A stretch of 64,000 nt of DNA from Hygrophila difformis (lineage: Eukaryota; Streptophyta; Magnoliopsida; Lamiales; Acanthaceae), in NCBI GenBank assembly GCA_030278955.1, contig JAOANR010000004.1, forward strand, positions 20,778,976-20,842,975, given 5' to 3'. Position numbers and translations under genes: made by a program. Under the pieces are notes generated by a model. That model was given only the letters and a program-made list of their open reading frames with translations. It made no database searches and was not told the origin of the DNA. Below are positions 57,186-64,000 of this stretch, piece by piece. Within the stretch, counting starts at the first letter, position 1, and each line of letters begins with the position of its first letter.

Positions 57186-57929
57186 CTACACATTATTCTC
57201 AAGAAGGTTCGGGTTTTGACCTTGTTCCTTGTTGGCCTCTCCTTGCTGAAGGTTCACCATATCTATTCTCCTTTCGATTGCCCCTTCTGGCGTTCGACAT
57301 CCCCTAGTCTTGTGACCAAACTTGTCGCACTTATAGCAGGCTCCAGGCTTCGGGCATTGGCGCACCAAATGTGCATGGTTGCATCGTGGGCAGCGTGGTA
57401 TGAACGCACCACGATTGTCACCTCGACTGTCCGGAATCTGTGGCTGGTCAGGTTCGGCGACTAGGTCCTCCCTCTTGGTAATATTATGAATCCGGGTCCG
57501 ACACTCTTTCATCCGATGTCCCTGTCGACCACATCGAAAACATGTGCCAGGTTGAGGGCATCCCCTCACCAGATGGGGCTGGTTACACCTTGGACATCGG
57601 GGCACGTAGCCACTACGTTTGAAGATTATCACGTTGCTCCTCCCTTTGCTGCCTCGGGGCGGTCTATTCGGGCCTGCACGAAGATGGTTCCTATCATCTT
57701 TGTAGTTGCTATTAACCTTGTCTTGCCCCTGGTTGACTAACGCGTTCCCTAAGACAACCAGAGCTTCCCCTATGGTCCTTAGGCGTCCGTCTACATTACT
57801 AGGACCAAGGGCTGCTTGCCCTCCTTGATTGGGTGCACCAACGATTTGTATTGGTACGTTGCGTTGTCGTGGCCCTTCGCTGGTGTTGGGTGGGATGGGT
57901 GGATTGCAAGGTCTCCCTCTCGGTGCCAT
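57186..57929 (-). CDS. Tekay gag, short form with four zinc knuckles
   Basis: A 247-codon open frame from ATG ([14 protein letters not shown]). After an Ala/Leu-rich start ([17 protein letters not shown]) the sequence goes straight to a nucleocapsid part with four Cys/His motifs in two tandem pairs: [40 protein letters not shown] and [14 protein letters not shown]. The large capsid domain expected in Tekay gag is missing, so this looks like an internal deletion plus duplication of a zinc-knuckle pair. It is in a different frame from pol. It could still bind RNA but probably cannot build particles. Confidence 0.75.
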   Translation of the reverse strand: MAPRGRPCNPPIPPNTSEGPRQRNVPIQIVGAPNQGGQAALGPSNVDGRLRTIGEALVVLGNALVNQGQDKVNSNYKDDRNHLRAGPNRPPRGSKGRSNVIIFKRSGYVPRCPRCNQPHLVRGCPQPGTCFRCGRQGHRMKECRTRIHNITKREDLVAEPDQPQIPDSRGDNRGAFIPRCPRCNHAHLVRQCPKPGACYKCDKFGHKTRGCRTPEGAIERRIDMVNLQQGEANKEQGQNPNLLENNV

Positions 57930-58570
57930 GCTGTTGCAAGAACGAGAGAGTTCAGATTCTTTTTGTTGAAGTATTATGTAATGCTTATGAAATAATTTGA
58001 CTAAATAAATGACGATATTAACATGTATCAGTCTGTTGGAACCTGTTAGTATAGGTTGTTGGAGTTTAGCGTATTGTTTGTTGTTATTCGTGGTTGGTTC
58101 TACTTACTGCTTTGTTTTTTTTTTTCGTGAACAGTAACCTGTTCAGGTTTTTTTTTTTTTTTTTTGAGACCCTAAGGTTCAGGGTGTTGGGGTTTAGGGT
58201 TTAGGGTTTAGGGTTGGAGATACCCTTGTTCGATAATTATCTCCATATAATGTATATGTATATATATTTACTACTTGTATTTTTGTTTAGTTGTTATCTA
58301 TAGGTCATTGATTATTATTACCTTGTTCTTTGTTTGATCGGGTTTTAGCAGGGTATTCGAAGAGAAATAATTTAATTAAAACGTAAGGAATACTTTAAAT
58401 ATAATTGTATAAAATAATTGCTTGTAGATTTATTACTCAAGAGAAAATTTTTCAGCTGATTACAAGCATTCGTATCAGGAATGAAATAGTAGTGCTGGTA
58501 CTAGTTTGAAAAAAAAAAAAAAAGAACATAGATAGTAGTGCATCAGTATGGGCTCCTAAGTCTAGGGTGA
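57930..58570 (-). other. Tekay leader, gag-proximal part
   Basis: Non-coding, with T-runs, telomere-type repeats and AT-rich stretches between the leader ORF and the gag start. Confidence 0.6.
58190..58217 (+). repeat. Telomere-type TTTAGGG repeats in Tekay leader
   Basis: GGGGTTTAGGGTTTAGGGTT is an interstitial run of about three TTTAGGG units, preceded by a T-run (58150-58164). It lies in the untranslated leader of the element. Confidence 0.8.
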
Positions 58571-58948
58571 CTAGGCAGGTACATCCTCGATGGGATCGTC
58601 CTCGTCGCTGGATATGTCAATGGCAATGGGTGTCCCCACCGGGCTCAGGCTCGGAGGAAATATGTCAGCCTCTAGGCCTAGCAGCTCAGCTGCTAAGTGT
58701 CCTATTTGCATCATCCGTTCGTTGTCCTTGTTTTGGAGTGTGACCACTTGGGTTTGGAGTTCGGCGACTTGGGCCTTGAGTTGGGTTATTTCATGATGGT
58801 CAGCTTCCCTAAGATGTCTCAAATAGTCCACGTTACTCTCTAGATGCCCCACTCGAGCCTTGAAGTGATTGATATGCTGTTGGGATTCGAGGTATGCGTT
58901 GGTCAGTTTCATCATCAGATTAGTCATGTTCGCGTTGGGTTCGGCCAT
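58571..58948 (-). CDS. Leader ORF: coiled-coil protein with acidic SIM-like tail
   Basis: An intact 125-codon frame from ATG to TAG lies between the primer-binding site and gag. Residues 1-20 are MAEPNANMTNLMMKLTNAYL. Residues about 20-95 show heptad-like spacing of Leu, Val and Ile with charged residues (ITQLKAQVAELQTQVVTLQN), predicting a coiled coil. The tail reads PIAIDISSDEDDPIEDVPA: a hydrophobic I-x-I-D-I core followed by Ser/Asp/Glu, as in SUMO-interaction motifs. It is not a standard gag or pol product and I do not recognise a family. It may be an accessory protein or a captured fragment; function is unknown. Confidence 0.65.
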   Translation of the reverse strand: MAEPNANMTNLMMKLTNAYLESQQHINHFKARVGHLESNVDYLRHLREADHHEITQLKAQVAELQTQVVTLQNKDNERMMQIGHLAAELLGLEADIFPPSLSPVGTPIAIDISSDEDDPIEDVPA

Positions 58949-59392
58949 CTAATGTCAACAAGGAGGTTAGAGTTAGAGTAGGTTTCGAATAAAAGTTAGG
59001 ATATGCAGGAATTTAAATCTATATGAATATGCACATGCAATCCCCCCAAAAATTAAATTTTAATGTATTTTTAAATTTAATCATGGATTTAAAAAGTTGG
59101 GCCTCTATATTGGCCAAAAAATAATAATTTGGACTTAAGAAATAAAAACATGGGTATTTGGGCCGAAATGGTTGGGCTTAAAATAAATATTTATCGGGTC
59201 CAAATAATTTGACCCCCTTTGGGTTCAAAATGTTATACTAAATGGGTAGAAAAATTTTTGGCTCAAATTTTGGGCTAAAATAATAACACTAGTAGTCTTA
59301 AAAATAATAATGATAGTAATAAGTTTAAAAAAAATAATACTTAGTTCAAAATATTTTAAAATAATAATAATAGTAGCTTTAAAATATTCCGG
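58949..59392 (-). other. Tekay leader, primer-binding-site side
   Basis: AT-rich non-coding DNA with TTATTATTATT-type runs between the primer-binding site and the leader ORF. There is no feature beyond this. Confidence 0.6.
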
Positions 59393-59404
59393 GCTCTGAT
59401 ACCA
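59393..59404 (-). other. Tekay primer-binding site (initiator-Met tRNA)
   Basis: The minus strand reads TGGTATCAGAGC three bases inside the 5' LTR. Confidence 0.9.
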
Positions 59405-59407
59405 ACT

Positions 59408-61709
59408 TGTAACACCCCGGATTTGATAACCCAGGCCGGGATGTCACCGCCACATCTCCCTAGCGAGACACAGATTCTCCGAGCTTGCCAAAGAGATGCA
59501 AGGCTATAGGTATTGCAAAAAAAGATTTAAAAACAAGTCCGGAATCTATTTAAAAATAATAATAAGTGGCATCCACACGTATAGTAGTAGTAATAAGTCG
59601 ATCCTAACATAGCAATAAAGGGATTTGATTAGATAATTTAAGATTTCACTCCTAACATGCATTCACAAAATTTAAAGGAAATAATAATTTTAATTGTGTA
59701 ATTGAACATGCATGTAATCCACAATAACAATTTAGTCATGATATGAAATTTAAAGACATAATTTAAATGCATAATTTAAAGGCATGCATAAATAAATAAA
59801 TACTCAAAAATATTAAATTTTTTATTTCCCCCGTTACATAACCATTTCTCAGTGTTTTGTATAGCCGGTGATCCGGCGGCCGCAGCCGTTTCGTAAGTAT
59901 CTCGTTTAGCCGGTGATCCGGCGGCCGCAGCCGTATCTGCCATACCCAGTACCACTCCGGAGCCTCGAGAAATCCATACGGACAACCCGAGAGAGTAAGC
60001 CATGTATCTCCCGCCGATTGGCGTAATATCTCATCAAATTCTCTCGTCCATTATAGGCCCGAAGAGAAAGGCTAGAGGGGCACCCTGCAAAGCACTCACC
60101 CTCCACCAAGTATCTCATGTATCGTTTGGATTTAATGTATCGGGGTTTTTCAAAAGTATAGATGTATCGTATTTCAAATCTTTGATCGTTCGTTTCGAAA
60201 TTTCAAAATCCTTCGATTTAAAAGTATCTTGGCGTCACAGTTTACGCCTTTTCAATTTAAAAATTCGGTTTAAGTCCGAAAAATCTGAAACTTTCACAGT
60301 TTATGCAAAACACCCTAACGAACAACTTTCATGTTTTAACTTTTTCGAAATAAGTTGAGGAAACATGTCACAAATCGATTTTATTATGCAAACAGAAATC
60401 TGTCCGGACTCAGGTTTGACACAGTTCAGAAGATTGGCTTTTTGACATATCAAATGGACTCCAAAAATTCTGAAATTTTAACCACATATACTAGACATGA
60501 TTATCTACAACTTTCATTTAGATTGTAAAGATCAAATCGGACTACAAAATATAGAAACATGCTCATCAAGTTCGAATATGAACACTGTCAGGTTTTTCAA
60601 AAAGTCCTAGTAAACAGTTTATGTTCGGCGCGATTTGAAATAGCAAACGTTAACGAAAATGTCTGAAATTTTTACACAACCTAGATTTATGTGTTAGGAT
60701 TAAAAGTCTAGTTTTGAGTTTCTCGGATTGAATCCTCGAAATAGGAGTTTTAGGCCGATTTCAGAAACTGCGCACGTTGGGGTTTTTAATTTTGATTTAT
60801 ACGTTTCGTTACAGTACGACTATACCGGACGCCCCTAAATCACCCGTGTTGATATGGAAGGCTCAACTTACAGTGGTAGTGTTCTTGAGTAGTCCTAGGG
60901 TCGCTCGGCTCGTCCAAAATCCTACGAACGGATCTACGAAACGCAAAGTTCCCGACTTTGGCCACGATCGTATTTGCAACCAACGATTCGAGAGTTAGAG
61001 TGGGGATTTGAGAGGAAAAACGAGAATGGAAATCCGTTTGAAGGCTTACCAATGAATCTATCACTGAAATCCTTGTTCCACTCCCTTGCTCGGTCGTTGT
61101 AGGTTGCCGGAAAGTCGCCGGAAGTCCGTCGGAAGTTCGTCGGGAGAGTGTTTTGGCTTGGGAGAGTTTGAAAGAGCTTTAGGAGGTTGTTGTGACTGCT
61201 TATGGGGTGGGGAGACAACCCTAGGTCGACCTTATTCACCTTCCCCCGTCCAAAATCCACTTTCCAAAGTCGGGGGGTCGAATTATGGTAAGAAATCGCC
61301 GAAAACGCGCAAGTTGCCAAAACCTGTAGAGCCACGCGGGGTTGGCGCGCCTTTTGGCCAAACCCCGCCCGGCCAGCGCGAGGTCCTCGCCTGGACTGCG
61401 GTTCGGGCGGGTCCGTGCGATCCGATCTGTCGGGTCTTTTTCTCCTCTCTTTCGGACTTCTATCCGTCCCCGTTTTCACGCTCGATTTTCCCGGGTCATT
61501 TTCGGATTATGCTTCTCGTCATAAATTTATTCCGTCTCAATTCGATTCCATGCTTGAAATCCTAAGACCGTCGGTTTTGGTCCGTCGGGTTCTAATTCGT
61601 CGTCCTTTGACTTCCGTGCATTTCCGCGTCTACGGGTTCTCGGAAACAAAACCTTCTCTCCTATTGGATTAATTCCTATTTTTTTATTCTGAAATTTACG
61701 GGTATTACA
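59408..61709 (-). repeat. Tekay 5' LTR
   Basis: 2302 bp, starting (plus strand) TGTAACACCCCGG and ending CGGGTATTACA. Compared with the 3' LTR it lacks about 200 bp and has about 80 extra bases near 60370-60449; otherwise it is very similar. The GCCGG-TGAT-CCGGC hairpins recur near 59864 and 59909. Confidence 0.9.
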
Positions 61710-61714
61710 GTAGG

Positions 61715-62580
61715 ATAGGGCGACGATGGACTAGTGGGTATGATTTCCTTTTAATGTGATAGTATAGTAGCTCCTATAAATTTAACAAAAAATAGAAGGG
61801 AAAAAAATCTTCATTTTCAAGATAATGAAATTAAATGTAAAATTCAACACAATAACAGACTCACTTACTTGTAAATAGGTCACATTCACTGCTCTGATTA
61901 TAAACCTCTTCTAGAGTTTTCGGAACATAAAGGCTAGAGTCAATTAAAGGATGAGGAGTGGCATGCACATTCTCTTTCTTTGGTGACATTATAATGGCTC
62001 ATGTCCATGGGGCAAACAAATAAACAAAAGCATTAACAATAACATCTTCAAGCCATAAACATACATGAAAGAATAAAACACGATATAAGTAAAATTACTA
62101 CCTTCACTATCCGGAACAAACAACGATTTGTTAGCTTCTTTCTTGAACCGTCCATTCAACCTTCTTCTGGTGTTAACTGTATATATTGATGATGTCCCCT
62201 ATTCAACAAAGAAAACTTTATGATAACAGAAGATAGTCTTACCTTATGATAATAGAATAATGTCTTACCAAGGTGCATCGACCAATTTTTTGAACTTTAA
62301 TTCATAGTTTTCCGCTCTCCCCTTCAAGTCCTCAATAACGCCAACATGTCTTGCATATTTTTCTTTCAGTTCCAATGGTTTTGCTTCAACTTTTCCAATC
62401 CTGTCTGGTTGTTTCAGTAACCTCTTTCTCCCCTTTATAGTGTCTTTTTACTTTTAAGGCTTCGATTGAGTCATGGGTATAACTTGTTAGCGGCTCAAAC
62501 ATGTGCCTAGAAACCCCACATTCAAGCCCAATAGTTCGAAAGACCTTAGGGATTTTTTCCACACTTCAATATCCTCCAAG
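61715..62580 (-). pseudogene. Convergent coding trace, upstream exons (unrecognised protein)
   Basis: Several minus-strand segments look like exons. About 62565-62440 reads KVFRTIGLECGVSRHMFEPL and then KVKRHYKGEKEV. About 62420-62282 reads LELKEKYARHVGVIEDLKGR, coiled-coil-like, ending at a donor CCTTG-GTAAG. About 62190-62102 reads GRFKKEANKSLFVPDSE, ending at donor GAAG-GTAGTA. About 62000-61862 reads MSPKKENVHATPHPLIDSSL, then YVPKTLEEVY, ending at donor ACAA-GTAAGTG. The first two pieces are in different frames, so a frameshift or a missed splice is involved. No known family is recognised. Position inside the mariner terminal repeats suggests a captured gene or a second element-encoded gene. 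Confidence 0.4.
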
Positions 62581-63251
62581 GGGTAGTGGGTCTACATACA
62601 CGTATGTCATAAACAACCACAATAGTAGGGAAAATGAATAAGGGATGAAAACAGACCATTGAACTCAACCTTAACTTCTGAGATTCAATCAAAATGCAAG
62701 GAATAAAGAAAAATTCGATCAACTTCATTAACTAAAATTTTTTATAACATTCTTCCAACACAAGCAGAACATAAATTGAAAATAAAATTATGAAACTGAA
62801 CTCAAACATTGATCTAGATTTGAATCCATCTTTCAGTGTAGATCTACCTAAATCGCCGAAAAGAATTTACGAAAAAGGGAATCTTAAACAAATCAATTGA
62901 TTCTAAAATCGATTGACCTAGGCGTGTGATATGGTTGAGCGATCTGAAATTTGATCCGCTTGCAATTAAACGGGAGGAACATCTGGGTTTGAATCTACTG
63001 ATCCAAGGGTTTCTATTCTACAGATTTGGAAGTTGGGATGGGTTTCACATTTTTGTCAAGTAAATGAAAACGAAGAAGATGGTAATGGAAGTGCTCGAAC
63101 CTTTTTTTGTCTTTCGATGGGATATTTATTTTTGATATAGTTTACTTGGATTAAGATGTTAATTAAAAATAATTAAAATCTACAGCAAACAATAAAACTT
63201 AATAAATTTGGTAATGTAGCAACCTTTTCAAAACATCCAAATATAGTAACA
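62581..63251. other. MLE right-end non-coding region
   Basis: AT-rich DNA between the presumed 5' end of the convergent coding trace and the right terminal repeat. There is no supported gene. Confidence 0.4.
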
Positions 63252-63275
63252 GGGGCATGAAAAAAACGGAGGGAG
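63252..63275 (-). repeat. Right terminal inverted repeat of the MLE
   Basis: GGGGCATGAAAAAAACGGAG then GGAG, followed by TA. It is the inverse of the terminus at 28122 and no closer partner was found. Confidence 0.65.
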
Positions 63276-63277
63276 TA

Positions 63278-64000
63278 TTTGAACTGTTACGTGTCATGAT
63301 GAAGGTAACAAAATTCTAAAAAAGAATTGCATACCCTCGTTGAACATTTTATTACTTGTTTGATGTCGTGTGATAATTTTTAATAAAGATTTAATGGTGA
63401 ATTATAATGGATGCATGTAGAACATCATATTTAGAGATATTTGAAGAAACGGGGAAGTTCCGAAGATTGTTTATTGCATTGGGTGGCTGTGTTTGAGGAT
63501 TTGTGAGAGGCTGTAGATTATTGATATTCTTGGATGGAACATACCAAAAATCAAACTGGAAAAAGTCGTTACTAAGTGTGGAGACGAAAGATGGTGATAA
63601 TAGTTTATTGAACATTGCTTTTGCAAGTAATAGTTTATTTATATAATCGTAATTTTTTTTTAAGTATCGTTGGTGGTTGTAAATGAGGATTTCTTGTTAT
63701 GATTGTGTGGGTGCGTGCAAAATTTTCTACTATTGTTTTCTTTATAAAACATATAAAGCATACCGGGAAAATGGAGAAAGCTGTAAAAATTTAATGGTAT
63801 CGTAAAGCATTAGTGATCATAAGTAGCTTGGAATATACAAGATCTTACACGTTGGTAGAAAATAATATTGTTGCATGAAATTATTGGTGATCATAAATAG
63901 TCCAAGTAACATTAACATGAATACGAATAACGACCATATTGATGTATTGACAAATGATTCTTGGAAAAAATTAATTAATTTTTACAGTAGGAAAGTACAT
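63278..64000. other. AT-rich intergenic DNA
   Basis: Outside the right mariner terminus. A minus-strand frame at 63391-63615 has no recognisable homology; nothing else was seen. Confidence 0.4.

Larger units (their letters stand above)
51065..61709 (-). mobile_element. Tekay-lineage chromovirus (Ty3/gypsy) with chromodomain, chimeric 3' end
   Basis: A 10,645-bp element with LTRs at 51065-53472 (3') and 59408-61709 (5') and a perfect GTAGG duplication (51060-51064, 61710-61714). Minus-strand order: primer-binding site, leader with a 125-codon ORF, gag, protease, RT, RNase H, integrase, chromodomain, then two successive polypurine/LTR-start signals. It inserted in a coding exon of the trace inside the MLE. 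Frameshift and active-site changes make it non-autonomous. Confidence 0.92.
28122..63275. mobile_element. Mariner-like element (plant MLE), about 4.1 kb, split by nested retrotransposons
   Basis: The left terminus CTCCCTCTGTTTTTATTTCA continuing TGCCCC (28122-28147) and the right terminus, complement of 63252-63275 (CTCCCTCCGTTTTTTTCATG continuing CCCC), form inverted repeats that match except for one substitution and a 2-base length change. TA lies outside both ends (28120-28121, 63276-63277), as expected for Tc1/mariner elements. Between them lies a plant mariner transposase (+), interrupted by the Tat element 28702-49109, and a convergent coding trace (-), interrupted by the Tekay element 51065-61709. 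Removing the retrotransposons and their target duplications leaves roughly 4.1 kb, a normal size for a plant MLE. The alternative is two unrelated Stowaway ends, but the shared TTTCATGCCCC extension argues against it. Confidence 0.6.

Noticed and set aside
58190..58217. A true chromosome end or telomere fusion
   Set aside because: Only about three repeat units are present and they lie inside a bounded retrotransposon.

Overview
This is a gene-poor, transposon-packed stretch of a flowering-plant nuclear genome, probably a eudicot. The evidence is chromovirus-type (Tekay and CRM) and Tat-type Ty3/gypsy elements, a plant mariner transposase, Stowaway-type MITEs, tRNA-derived SINEs, a FAR1-RELATED-SEQUENCE-like gene with introns and a TTTAGGG telomere-type motif. 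The species cannot be named from sequence alone. No intact cellular gene was found; almost everything is a mobile element or its decayed remains.

Left part (1-16.5 kb): a truncated Tekay-type LTR (1-1145); a broken Ulp1-like cysteine-protease exon (1272-1629, +) lying tail to tail with a seven-exon FAR1/MULE-like gene (2548-5860, -) whose splice phases all fit but which carries two in-frame TGA codons; weakly characterised intergenic DNA; a small Mutator-like TIR element with a 9-bp target duplication and an internal array of CAGCGAC-type repeats (9715-10477); a Stowaway MITE; two SINEs with target duplications; a possible Helitron terminus and a LINE remnant; then very AT-rich DNA.

Middle part (16.5-28 kb): a SINE is split by a CRM-lineage Ty3/gypsy element (16652-25614, +). 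The element's target duplication is ACTTG and the SINE's own 11-bp duplication flanks the whole. The CRM pol frame runs into the 3' LTR, and its LTRs and leader are studded with GATGCGGT...ACCGCATC palindromes. An AT-rich higher-order tandem repeat, another SINE remnant and a TA-flanked MITE follow.

Right part (28-63.3 kb) reads as one deep nest. Two matching mariner/Stowaway-like terminal repeats (28122 and 63275) enclose a decayed plant mariner-like transposase (+) and, convergent to it, an unrecognised multi-exon coding trace (-). Into the transposase went a degenerate Tat-lineage element (28702-49109, -). Into that element's 5' LTR went a Tekay-type solo LTR (36055-39390) and a very young non-coding LARD-type element (39618-48927) whose 3868-bp LTRs differ at only about four positions. 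A Tekay chromovirus (51065-61709, -) went into the convergent coding trace. Target duplications support each retrotransposon step: CGACG/CGGCG, AATAT, ATGGC and GTAGG.

The most noteworthy items are the mariner element with an apparent second gene containing a repeated S-x-L-(Y/F)-V-P motif; the chimeric Tekay element with two successive 3' ends; its leader ORF encoding a coiled coil with a SUMO-interaction-like tail; a polypurine-tract-adjacent hairpin shared, with compensatory stem changes, by the LARD and the Tekay element; and arrays of small hairpins in several LTR families.
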